From the NCBI GenBank assembly GCA_018398585.1, contig JAGTTD010000018.1, forward strand, positions 6,703,501 through 6,767,500: a DNA stretch of 64,000 nt, read 5' to 3'. Made by a program: the position numbers and the translations under genes. The notes below the pieces were generated by a model that searched no databases, was not told the origin of the DNA, and was given only the letters and a program-made list of their open reading frames with translations. The stretch comes from Simmondsia chinensis (taxonomy: Eukaryota > Streptophyta > Magnoliopsida > Caryophyllales > Simmondsiaceae). Positions 53,455 through 63,322 of this stretch are shown here, in pieces (position 1 is the stretch's first letter; each line of letters begins with the position of its first letter).

Positions 53455-54560
53455 ATGGCTCACCCAAAGGGCAACAGCCAGGAGGAGGGTAGTAGTTCTC
53501 AACCACTAGACCTTACCGGCTGCATCCGAGCCGCTCCCATAATTGGTGAAACGGTGTTCGGTGAGAATTTAAAGAGGGAAGCCGAGGGTGCTTGGGCAAT
53601 TTTGTTGTGTATGATGGTGGTCTCCCCTGCCTTCTTCGTAGAGATTTGGAGGACCCTGTTTTTCCCTTTTTAGTGACGGAATTTTATTCCTCCTTCCTTC
53701 TCCATCATGACGAGTGCCGCTCAACTTGTGAGGTCACTATCCGCTGCTAGAGCATTAGGTTTGGTAGCAATGATGTGGTTGAGGCTATTGGCTACCCACT
53801 TGATTATAACAGCACCGCTTGGTTGTCCCCTGAGAATTCACCAAATGCTGTGACAATCATCACTCAGATGTGTGACGGTTGTTCTACTAAGGATCGAGTA
53901 TCGACCTCCTTTCGATCTGCCCTTCCTCCGCATATGTGGCTCCTGGACATCATCCTTAAGGCCAATTTGTGGCCTAGTGGCATGCACAAGAGCGCACAGG
54001 TCCTCTCCTGGAACTTCTTTGGCAGTTCTACCGGATACTTTGGTTGATGTCGGGGTTGCTTTCTTAGAGTGCTTTGCCGTTGTATGCCATAGGCTTCTAT
54101 GCTTCGTTGTTTTTTTTTTTTTTGGGGGGGGGGGGGGCCTTTGCACTTTCCCCATCTTATTACTAGATGTTTGCAGCACACTTAAGTTTGGTTACTAGCC
54201 TTCCCCGACAGGAATTGTGCCCCCCTCATCACCTTTGACCACATCCAACATCGGCGGACCTACTATGCTCTTGTTCTAGAAAATGAATCAAGGTTGGGGG
54301 CATACCAAGAGGATGATCCCGAACAAGCGCCCGGCCCCACTCAAGTGGCAGGCCCAGCTGCGAGGACTGCCCCACCACCTGCCCCTGTCGGTACTGACGT
54401 CATCCCGCCATATGTGACGGCCATTATAGACTGTCTTGATCCTATTGAATTCAAGATGGATGCACTTTGGCGATTGCAGATTGGTGGCTCCTCTCCACAT
54501 TTCCCTCTCCCTAATTTCTTTTGTTTTTCTTGTACTAAACATTTGTTTAGTATATAGCTC
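53455..54560 (+). pseudogene. Env-like 3' ORF (Athila)
   Basis: Starts at ATG 53455 (M-A-H-P-K-G-N-S) after a pyrimidine tract. The later segment in another frame, LPPHMWLLDIILKANLWPSG and VLSWNFFGSSTGYFG (53930-54047), matches the conserved part of the Athila second ORF, whose role is unknown. Past 54050 it is broken, with a T15-G14 run at 54109-54137. 54294-54557 (M-D-A-L-W-R-L near the end) is the C-terminal remnant. No fusion peptide or clear transmembrane signature supports a true envelope function. Confidence 0.6.
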
Positions 54561-54723
54561 TTTTCATCTTATTGACAAATTTTTTTAGTACACGGTCTTC
54601 TATATCTTTTTTGTAGCTTGCTATTTCTGTGTCACCTTTTGGATTTGCTCCACATGTGTCGTTGCATATTCCTACTCTCAGGTCGTCTCTTTCCTTCCCT
54701 TGCATATATTTATTTTAGTTCAT

Positions 54724-54743
54724 TTGCATTGAGGACAATGCAA
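54724..54743 (+). other. GAGGAC-loop hairpin, Athila, upstream copy
   Basis: TTGCATT-GAGGAC-AATGCAA has a perfect 7-bp stem and is followed within 15 bases by the G-rich GTTTGGGGATGG. Stem sequence differs from Reina while the loop is identical. Confidence 0.8.
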
Positions 54744-55831
54744 GATTTGAGTTTGGGGATGGCAGATGAGAGTTAAACTTCTATTTGTCCTTTTAACTTA
54801 ATTTGGCTTAAATTAGCTACATTTGGCATAAATGAGTTTAGAGTTATTTGTAACTTTTATTATAGACCAAATTTGAGATGTATTATGACGATTAGAATGT
54901 TATATAATGAGATTATTGTTGGATCTGACTTCTAAATCTGGATTTTTGTTTTTTAACTCGTTAGAGAGTATTAATTTTCACCCTTAATCTTGTGACATAT
55001 CCGACTATTTAGGTTGAATAGCAAAATAATTTTAGAAATGTGAATCTACCATTCTACTTCTAACAATGTTGAAATCAATTTTCTATCTCCTTATCTTCAG
55101 TAATCCCTAAAAAAAAAAAGACGGTTCCTGTGACTTGTTGGTTCTTGTAGCCCCTATGTATCGAGCAAGTAAGCCCATAGGGGGTGTCTTAACATGTGAT
55201 ACCTTGAGCCAACTAGGTCCGGAGCCGTTGGTCCAAAGCTCGCTACATAAGCTATAGAGAAAGCTTAAGAAGAATCAACCAGCTCAGATTACAGCAGTGA
55301 GCACTAATACCAAAAAATCATAAATAAAAAATAGAAGCATGTGCTAGTAGCAGCTTAGGTTGTAAATTCCTTAAACTCGAGCCATTAGGTCCGAGGGGTG
55401 CTCTTCACTCGGTGCCTTAAGCCAACTGGATCGGAGTCACCATCCGAAAACTCACTATATGGTCTGAGGGAGACACGCTTGACTATGAAAAAAATGGGAA
55501 AACAACAGAGAAAAGAGAAGTTTTTTTATTTCATTATTGATTAGCGGTGAAGGATTAAGATAGCTAATTCCTTTACTTATTCTTTCTATTTCGTCTTAAA
55601 TTTGGAAGGTTCGAAATAAGAAGAAGGGCAGAGAAGTTTTAAGCTCTCTCACTTGTAAAAAGACTTCAATCACGAGAACTTGAGTTAGAACCAGTACAAT
55701 AATAACGTTAAATAAGGATTCTCTACTCTCAGGTATACCTTCAAATATGACTAGACAATAATTTTCACAAGTGACTCTTGCCATTACATGGCCAACTAAA
55801 ATTTTCCACCATTAGCTAGTTTGAGTTGAAT
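54744..55831 (+). other. Athila 3' untranslated region
   Basis: No gene. It includes two copies of a GAGCCAACT/TTAAGCCAACTGGATC-like phrase (55205 and 55417) about 210 bases apart, each followed by a similar GGTCCGGAG block, suggesting a diverged tandem repeat. Confidence 0.4.
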
Positions 55832-55851
55832 CTTGCTCGAGGACAAGCAAG
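55832..55851 (+). other. GAGGAC-loop hairpin, Athila, LTR-proximal copy
   Basis: CTTGCTC-GAGGAC-AAGCAAG pairs at 6 of 7 positions. It lies about 15-18 bases before the 3' LTR and is followed by the G-rich GTGTGGGTTTAGGGATGT polypurine-like stretch. Confidence 0.8.
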
Positions 55852-55869
55852 GTGTGGGTTTAGGGATGT

Positions 55870-57279
55870 TGATGTGCTTTATTTTTACATACTTTATTTC
55901 TCATTCCTACGATATATTTGGCATCTACATGTGAGTTTTGGTTTTCGTTTAGGTACATTTGTATTTGGAGCTCATCAAAGCAAACAGAGGATGAATAGAG
56001 GCAAATTCAGGCACTACCTAAGCACATTTGAAAACTATTCGGAGAAACCCGATCACCTGTGCAAAAGAGAGACTCATCAAGTCATAATTCGGTGAACCAA
56101 ATACATCTCATAGTGTTTCAGGACCCAATCAAACACTCGGCACAGAGAGCCGATCAATCAGCGGCTCATAGTCCAATCAACCTAACAGTAAGCCCGCTGA
56201 TTGATTGGTTCCCGCTGATTGATTGGCCAACAGTACTGATCGATCGGCATTTCTGCAGTAGGCTCACATAACCCTAAAACTGCCTATCAATCAGCAATGC
56301 TTCTACATGCGTAACCCTAAAACATGCTGCAATTATAAATAGAGAAGGAGGGATCAGTTTTTGGACATCTTTGGTAGCCACGCCTCTTCCCTTCTTCTTG
56401 AACCTGAGGCTTCTACGAGATCTACAAGTTCTCAAATGCTGAAGCTCAGGTGGTCAAAGTATTGGGAGGATTCAAAGCTCAAATCAACGTCAGCACAAGA
56501 GAGAGGGAGTCTTTTCTTCTAGTTTATTTTACACATTATTTTTCTTTTAGTTGGATTACATGATGCGTAAAACTTCCATGGAGGAGTAGATGCTTTAGTT
56601 TAGGGATGAAGGGCGGATAGCCGTCAGTATCTCCGTTTTGTATTTTGCTAGATGATGATTTAGTTATATTATATTCGTGCCCCTAGGGGGAGTTATTTAT
56701 GATAGTTGGTATTTCTGTATGTGTGCTGGTAGCCATGTTTAGATCTCCAACTTTTCAACGGGTAGTCTTGTGCTCGTAGCTTAGACCATACATAACAAGA
56801 TTTCATGCGTTGTCAGGGTTGAGGTTGTACCACCCCAAACCCAATCTCTTAGAACTGTTAATATTAAACTAGGAGTAATAAAGGAATTAAGTAGTGCTAA
56901 TGGAATAACCTATGCTACACTTAGGATGATAGTGTAGGTTATGCCTTTAGACTAGTTTATTACCCTAAACTCAAATTTATATATTAACCCAGGACTAGAG
57001 CTTATAGTCTAAGTCCCTCAAATTGCCGTCCTAAATAAAATATAATAACGGGATATGAGTAGAGCTATCCCGAATTCAGTCCCTAAACTGCCCTGAATTT
57101 CATTGCCAAATTGCTTTTTTGCTTACTTGATAGTTTAAACCAACCGAAAACAACTAATTTTAACCATTCGTTAAGCATTAGTTCTAACTTAATATCGATT
57201 CCATTTGGACACGACCTGTATACCTGACAAAGCTGCGAGACGCTTGCAAGTAGACAGTTTAAAAACACCTTTAAAATCA
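55870..57279 (+). repeat. 3' LTR of the Athila element
   Basis: Starts TGATGTGC and ends near AAAATCA. TATAAAT at 56334. It aligns with the 5' LTR over its whole length with frequent substitutions and small indels. Confidence 0.85.
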
Positions 57280-57441
57280 AATCAACTACCCATTAAGAAT
57301 CACAAACACCCACAAATCTTTGTTGTAAATTGTTGGGATTGGTCAATGAATGGAAAAATTGAAGGCCATTAAAGGCCTTTGGTTGAATAGACGTGGTGCC
57401 AATAGGCACCATCATGTCATTTTACTCTTCCATTTATGTAA
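57280..57441. other. Short spacer
   Basis: No gene. A local inverted repeat AAGGCCATTAAAGGCCTT lies near 57363. Confidence 0.4.
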
Positions 57442-57878
57442 GGCTATCCCCATCTAAAGCCCCATTTCTGACACATCATTAAAAATGGGGCTTCTCTTTT
57501 ATATCCCAAGCCTCATTTAACTCCATCTTTTACTTTTTTAATTATTTTAATAGTTAATATCATTTATATTATTTAATTAATTCAAGAAAAAAGACAAAAA
57601 TACATTAAAAATAAATAAAATTGGAAAATAATTAACTATATTGAGAGAACGAATTAAAATTATGAAAATAAAGATTTAAATTAGTAAAAAAAATAATGTA
57701 ATATAAATAATTAGATAGAAAAAAGTACTCAAATTTAATATGTAAAAATGTATTAATATGTAAAATATATTTTAAAATAAAATTTAATATAATTAATAAA
57801 TTAAGAATAATAAATTAAAATATAAATTAAAATAAAATATTATTAAAAAATGAAATGGGGCTCCCCAATGGAGCCTCG
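57442..57878. mobile_element. Tourist-like MITE
   Basis: Ends GGCTATCCCCATCTAAAGCC and, inverted, CGAGGCTCCATTGGGGAGCC, which share GGCT..CCC..AAATGGGGCT blocks. Both sides are flanked by TAA, the usual 3-bp target of Harbinger-type elements. The 437-bp interior is very AT-rich and non-coding. Confidence 0.6.
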
Positions 57879-59150
57879 TAATGCCCCAAATATGCTTAAA
57901 CCAGAAGAGTACTGCACGGCTGTACTATAATAAACTCCCTCATCATAGAATGAATCCCAAAAGCTTCCAATTTATAATTCCTTAATTTCTATAAGTGTTC
58001 CAATAATATATAATAAATTTAGTCCCGAATAATATCAATGCTAACAATTAAAGTTAATAGTACAAAAAGTCAAAAATTACAATCTTTCCAAATATTTCAT
58101 AATAACATCGTTCTATAGAATTTATTCCATATATAAAACTATGAAACTAAATGAAGCTCCAAATAGGATGTCGCTCTATCTTTCTCGTCCTTTAGCCATA
58201 AGCTACTAATCTGGAAAGTGAAGGAAAAAGAGTGAGCAAACAACACGCTCAGCAAGTACACCACATACCCTACCCTAACTAAGCATATTATTTAAAACGG
58301 AAAAACAACCAACAAAAACATGTAAAGCCAATTTATATTTAATATTCATTTACAAGAAGCACAAATCATCACTTTATACTTTAATTTATTTCACAAGAGC
58401 TCCATGGTAAAACTCACAGATCAATAGGAGACTATGGCCTGTATTATTCCCGGGACAGGTTGACAGATAGACGTTCACGTATTTCACATTCGAATTTATT
58501 CTATAATCGATAGACTCATCAGGGTCAATGTAGTATCTGCCAGTTCAAAAGAACTTTCAAATCAATCGGAGACTATGTGCCAGTATTATTCCTACGACAG
58601 GATCGCAGATCGACTTTCACATATTTCACATTCTATCATCGATAGACCCCTGGGGGTCACGCATTTTTATTTGAGCTTTTCCCGTAAAAACCTTTCAATT
58701 GAAATCACGCGTTCATAGAAATTTTTTTTTCCTTATTATCACAAGTAAAAATTCCATCTAAAATTCACATATTCCAACATCAAATCGACGTATAAATCAA
58801 TATAATTCAAATCGTAAGAGTAGTAATCATGCAATCAATCAAATACGTATGCCCGAACCTACATTAACAAACTAATAAGTTGTTCAAAATATAAGTCTTA
58901 TACATCAAATCATGTCAATCAATATTCATATTTCACAAACAAGAAGGGGAAGTGGTATACATACATTAACTATCTTCTAACCCGATGTCTGAATCTCTAT
59001 CAGGAATTAGCTTCGAAAACCTATCAAGGGAGAGGAATCAAAGCGACGATTGCCTTTTGAAAGAGAGAGAAAGAGAATCGACTGGAAGAGGGGGAAGAGA
59101 AGAGAAACTAGGGTTTGAACCCTTTTTCCCTTATATATATGTATATATAT
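57879..59150. other. Spacer with a two-copy tandem repeat
   Basis: No gene. Units 58418-58527 and 58558-58659 share GGAGACTATG, CAGTATTATTCC/TGTATTATTCC, ACAGGTTGACAGAT-like and CGATAGAC phrases in the same order, with a period of about 140 bases. ACACGCTCAGCAAGTAC near 58241 is a phrase common in plant LTR regions. Confidence 0.45.
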
Positions 59151-59519
59151 ACATTTTACTATCTGACCTTTTTGGTAATTATAATAAGGACCCTGACATT
59201 TTAAAATTATTAAAAAGGACCCCGAGGTTTTATCGTTTTAATAAAAAGGACCCTCTCTGGCCATTTGACGTCATTTTGAAAGGTTTTTGGGCAATCTGGT
59301 TTGTTTCGATTTGATCTGGATTTACATGATAATTATTGTGAAGATTTTTAGGCCACTTAGAATTATGATTTTCCCCATTTTGAAAGGCAAGTTATTTACC
59401 CTTACTTGCCAGAGAGGGTCTTTTTTATTAATACGATAAAACTTCGTGGTCTTTTTTAATAATTCCAAAACATCAGAGTTCTTTTTATAATTGTCAAAAA
59501 GGTTGGAGTAGTAAAATGT
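59151..59519. mobile_element. Foldback-type MITE with iterated arms
   Basis: Arms of about 110 bp (59151-59265 and 59408-59519) are inverted copies at high identity, starting ACATTTTACTA. Each arm contains repeats of an AAGGACCCYGA - TTTT - ATTATTAAA unit with a period of about 36 bases. Flanks are TA-rich microsatellite sequence. The 140-base centre is non-coding. Confidence 0.75.
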
Positions 59520-59620
59520 AAATAACCCATATATTTATATATATATATATATATATAAATTAATATGACTTAAATATTATTCCAAAACGTTAGCGTTTGA
59601 ACCCTTTATACATATATATA

Positions 59621-60512
59621 GCAGCTGGAATGAAAATTGAAGTTTCGTGAGAATATGAGAAAATTAAATCTATACCGTTAAATCTTAAATAAAATTGATC
59701 AACGGTTATAATTAAATCCCAATTTTTTTCTCTCTCTCCTCCCTTTACATCCCAATTATTTAACTCTCTCTCTCTCTCTCATCTCTTTTTAACTTTTCAC
59801 TAATTTTTTTTACTCTCTTTTTTTAACTTTTCATCAGTTTTTTTTTTTTTTCTCCTCTCCTTTCTACGTTTACACTCTAGTGTTTTTTAATCTCTCTTTT
59901 CTTTTTTTTAACTTTTTACTAATTTTTTTCTATCTTCTCCCCTCTTTATATTTACACCCTAATTTTTTTAACTTTCTCTCCTCCTTTTTTTTAACCTTCC
60001 ACCAATTTTTTTTTCTCTCATCCCAATTCTACGTTTACACCCAATTTTTTTGTTTTTTACTTTCTTTTCTTTCCTTTTTAACCTTTCACCAATTTTTTTC
60101 TTTCCCCTCCCCTTTCTATGTTTACATTGTAATACAAAACTTGGTGAAATACTAAAAAGAAAAAATAAAATAGAGTAAAAAAATTTGGGTATAAACGTAA
60201 AAGATGGATGAGAGGAAATAAATTAATGAAAGGTTAAAAAAAGAGGAGAGAATAAAAAAATTAGAGTGTAAACGTAAAAAAGGAGGAGAAATAAAAAAAT
60301 GGTGAAAGATTAAAAAAAGAGAAAGGAAAAAAATTAATGAAAGGTTAAAAGGAATCGATAGAGAGAGTTAAAAAAATTGGGATGTATGGGGGAAGAAAGC
60401 GAAAAAAAATTAGGGTTTAATTAGAACCGTTGATCAATCTTATTTAAGAACTAACGGTGTAGACTTAATTTTCTCATATTTTACGAAACTTCCATCCTTA
60501 TTTCAGCCGCTC
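59621..60512. mobile_element. Large foldback element with tandemly repeated arms
   Basis: Left arm (59621 to about 60130) and right arm (about 60135 to 60512) form an inverted repeat: AAGTTTCGT, GAGAAAATTAA and GATCAACGGTT in the left arm recur inverted in the right. The arms contain about 80-87 bp tandem units marked by CTACGTTTACACTC and CACCAATTTTTTTCTC, four copies on the left and at least two on the right. Flanks on both sides are (TA)n. No coding capacity. A transcript would fold into a long hairpin. Confidence 0.75.
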
Positions 60513-60559
60513 CATATATATATATATATATATACATATATATGTAGATATATGTACTC

Positions 60560-61118
60560 ATTTGGTTTAATAACATAAAATCAATAAGCCTTACTATGTT
60601 CCGGGACTTTAACAATTCCACCTCATAGCCAATAAAAATACATTCAATTTCTCTTTCACCTAATTTTTTCTTTTTAGGTTCCGGGACTTTATCAATTGCC
60701 CTACATCCCTAAATCTTGAAATAAATAAAGTTAGGAGCCCGTTTGTTCCAATGTTCATATGGGGTTATTTTACTCTTCTTATTAGGAACTTGATTCAAAA
60801 TATGGCAGGCCGTAAGTACAGCATCACCCCAAAAACCATCACTGAGTCTGGAATATGATAACATGGCATTCCCCATCTTGGTTAAAGTTCAATTTTTTTG
60901 CTCAACCACGCCATTTTGTTGTGGCGTACAAGGTGTTGTGACCTCGTAATACCCATGGTTTCAAAGTATTTAAGATCATAGTACTCACCATCACCATCAC
61001 TTCTCAAGCATTTTAGGAATGTTTCACAATGTAATTCGAAGTTGGCTTTGTATGCTTTAAACTTATCCATTTGTTCATCTTTAAAGTTCAAAAAAATATA
61101 TAGTAATATCTTAAACAA
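60560..61118 (-). pseudogene. Integrase core and C-terminus (Copia at 60560)
   Basis: 60882-61118 has KDEQMDKFKAYKANFELHCE and RSDGDGEYYDLKYFETMGI, where the family has R-T-D-R-G-G-E-Y, so the catalytic Asp is kept. Broken frames to about 60590 read MGNAMLSYSRLSDGFWGDAV, LTACHILNQVPNKK and KITPYEHWNK. Stops at several points. Confidence 0.8.
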
Positions 61119-61414
61119 TCATCAATGAAAGTGATAAAATATATCTTTCCTCCTAATGTAGGGGTACTTTTAAAGTTACATAAATCACTATATATTAAAT
61201 CAAGTATACTCGTATTCTTTTGCGCTAAAGGAAACGATAATCTTGATATTTTCGTGAGCATACAAGTTTTACATTTATCATTAACTTTATTAAAGTGTGG
61301 AATTAAGTTCGAGTTAGCCATATCTTGTATTCTATGAAAATTAACATGTCCGAGTTTATGATGCCAAAGATAAGAAAAATCAAGCATATGCACCGAATTA
61401 ACCATTTTATTCAC
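61088..61414 (-). pseudogene. Pre-integrase and integrase start (Copia at 60560)
   Basis: LWHHKLGHVNFHRIQDMANS with the His pair and CKTCMLTKISRLSFP with Cys-x2-Cys form the zinc-binding domain. LDLIYSDLCNFKSTPTLGGK and YFITFIDDCLRYYYIFF carry the first catalytic Asp of the core. Confidence 0.85.
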
Positions 61415-61929
61415 GTTTCAAACATCCCTTCATACAAATAGTCTTTTCCCACGAAGGCTCCATCCTTAGATAGAATGAACTTGTCAGCCTTAAAAATCAA
61501 CTTAAAACTGAACCTATTCCGGAGGCTACTAGATACAAGATTCTTTTTAATTTCTGGTGCAAAACATACATCGGTTAAGGTAAGTGTTTTTCTCGATGTA
61601 AAAACCAAATCAATTTTTTCCCTTACCCTTAACCAGTACAGTTGCACCATTCCCAAAAATAAAACCGATACATCATCAATGGGCTCAAACGTTTTAAAGA
61701 ATCCTCTATCCTTACTAACATGCTTTGTAGCCCATGAGTCAACCCACCAAAACTCATCGTCTTGAATGAGATTGATCTCGAAAATCATTGCCATGAAATT
61801 ATTTTTTGAATTATCATTGCGATTACCCAACCCCTTGCCCCTTTTATTCTTGAGGCCGTAGCAGTCCTTTTTCATGTGACTGGGCAAGTGACACTCCCAA
61901 TAAAACAGGCTTTTGCCTCTTTTCTTCAC
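61411..61929 (-). pseudogene. gag zinc knuckle and protease (Copia at 60560)
   Basis: 172 codons. The zinc knuckle reads YWECHLPSHMKKDC, with the first Cys apparently replaced by Tyr. The protease active site WWVDSWATKHVSKDRGFF has Trp where D-S-G needs Gly. KTLTLTDVCFAPEIKKNLVS follows as expected. Both changes predict loss of function. Confidence 0.85.
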
Positions 61930-61956
61930 GTTTCTTTGAGAAGTGTCCGGTTCGTT

Positions 61957-62631
61957 TTAGTCCTTTACTCGATTGGCCTTCTTACATGACATTGATTTTT
62001 CCAATGTCATCGGATGATCCTTATTCTCATCCTGTAACCTATAATCTTCCCCAATACGGAGATGGTTAGCCAACCCTTCGATAGATGAATCTTCCTTCTT
62101 ATGTTTAAGTTCTTTTTTAATATCATTCCAAGAAGGAGGAAGTTTGTCTCTTAAGGAAGAAATGACAATGGTATCATCCATGTTCATGTTATGTTGCTTA
62201 AAGTGGTTTAAAATTTTTTTCAATCTTATGAAATTGCTCCATAACCAAACGATTATCAACCATTTTATAATTATTGAATTGACTCACAAGAAATTTCTTA
62301 CCTGTAGCATCTTCAGCCATGTATCTAGTCTCATGAGCTTCCCATAATTTTTTGGCGGTAGTCATGCTGGAGTAAATACTGAAGAGAGCATCTATCATAC
62401 CATTAAGGATATGCAATTGTCGGTCTCCCATTTGAGTCTCGTAAGTTGCTGGAAAAGGGTTTCATCATTGGATGGTGGAGGGGAGATTGGTGAATTCGGG
62501 ACATGCAACACATTTAAAGTAGTGATCAAGAAAAACATCTTTCTTTGCCAACAACGAAAATTTTCGTCATCAAAATGGTCGAGTTTCACAAAGTTCCCAG
62601 TCATCTCTTGTAGAGAAGAAACCATTTTCAA
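61957..62631 (-). pseudogene. gag (Copia at 60560)
   Basis: The start ATG is at about 62625-62631: GNFVKLDHFDDENFRCWQRK and MFFLITTLNVLHVP. Then DALFSIYSSMTTAKKLWEAH, TGKKFLVSQFNNYKMVDNRL and PPSWNDIKKELKHKKEDSSI, the full UBN2-type Copia gag, broken by two or three shifts. Confidence 0.85.
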
Positions 62632-62653
62632 AATAGAAAATAAGTATTAAGAT

Positions 62654-63322
62654 TGTTAGAACAGTGTGGTAAATCACACGATAACAGTTAGGGAAATATC
62701 AGAAAGGTATCTATTTCAATCGTGTAGCGAATTACTTTCCTAAGGACTTACTTTATTAATATCGAAATGATCTCAGAGATACGTTGAAACCCAAAACAAA
62801 ATGAGAGTGAGAGCGTAGAGAGGAAAGATGACCAAGATTTTTAATAGAAGAGAGAATGTAGCTTTTCAAGTGTCTTACAAACAACAATAGTGGGGCTATT
62901 TATAGAGATTTATATGTCTCTTGGGAAGAGACACATCTTCCATACTTATCCTTAAAGAAAGGAAATACTCCTTTAAAAATCTCCAAAATAATTTCGAAAA
63001 AATCCACAAAAAATCGCGCAAGGTAACAGCTATAACTACCCTGTGTGTCGAACTGAGTGTCGACGCACGCGGCTGTGTGTTGACACTCAGACCTAGTCCC
63101 TGGGTTCTATAAGATTGTGTGTTCACACACAGAATCTGTGTGTCGGCACTCAACTTTACGAGTGTGTTTCTGCAAGATTGTATGTCAACCCACACATGAT
63201 ATGTGTCGACACACGCCACATTTAAACCAAATACATAATACACAAATCCGAAACACTTTATTAAGTACTTTATTTGAAAAGATATCAATAGAACTTAGCT
63301 TAAAAAGTTAGCCCCGATAACA
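62654..63322 (-). repeat. 5' LTR of the Copia element at 60560
   Basis: On the minus strand it runs TGTTATCGGGGC to CTGTTCTAACA (669 bp). A TATA box, CTATAAATAG, lies at plus-strand about 62895-62905. The U3 part (63042-63216) holds about seven imperfect copies of the palindrome TGTGTCGACACA. Gag starts only some 25 bases after the LTR and no primer site is visible between them, so this junction has probably been deleted. The right boundary lacks a second copy for checking. Confidence 0.6.

Larger units (their letters stand above)
40906..57279 (+). mobile_element. Athila-type Ty3/Gypsy retrotransposon with three nested elements
   Basis: Long LTRs (40906 to about 42353 and 55870 to about 57279) flank gag, protease, RT, RNase H, integrase and a 3' ORF of the Athila env-like class, all on the plus strand. 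Guests are a 5S-derived SINE in gag, a TRIM in gag and an RTE LINE at the end of integrase. Without them the element is about 11.9 kb, normal for Athila. The LTRs differ by about 14% in the part compared, and all genes are broken. The exact outer ends and target duplication are not clear. Confidence 0.9.
60560..63322 (-). mobile_element. Copia retrotransposon, 5' half
   Basis: On the minus strand: 5' LTR (62654-63322), gag, protease, pre-integrase and integrase, ending near 60560 next to the foldback element. RT, RNase H and the 3' LTR are absent from the window, so the element is truncated or continues elsewhere. Protein phrases place it in the large Tork-like group of plant Copia elements. 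Confidence 0.8.

Noticed and set aside
57279..57290. Target duplication for the Athila element
   Set aside because: CATAC before 40906 has no convincing match after the 3' LTR, and the exact LTR end is ambiguous by several bases.
59880..60155. A 91-codon Phe/Leu-rich membrane protein
   Set aside because: It is a translation of the CT-rich tandem repeats in the foldback arm.
63042..63216. A CRISPR-like array
   Set aside because: The palindromes are short, unevenly spaced and without unique spacers; they lie in a plant Copia LTR.
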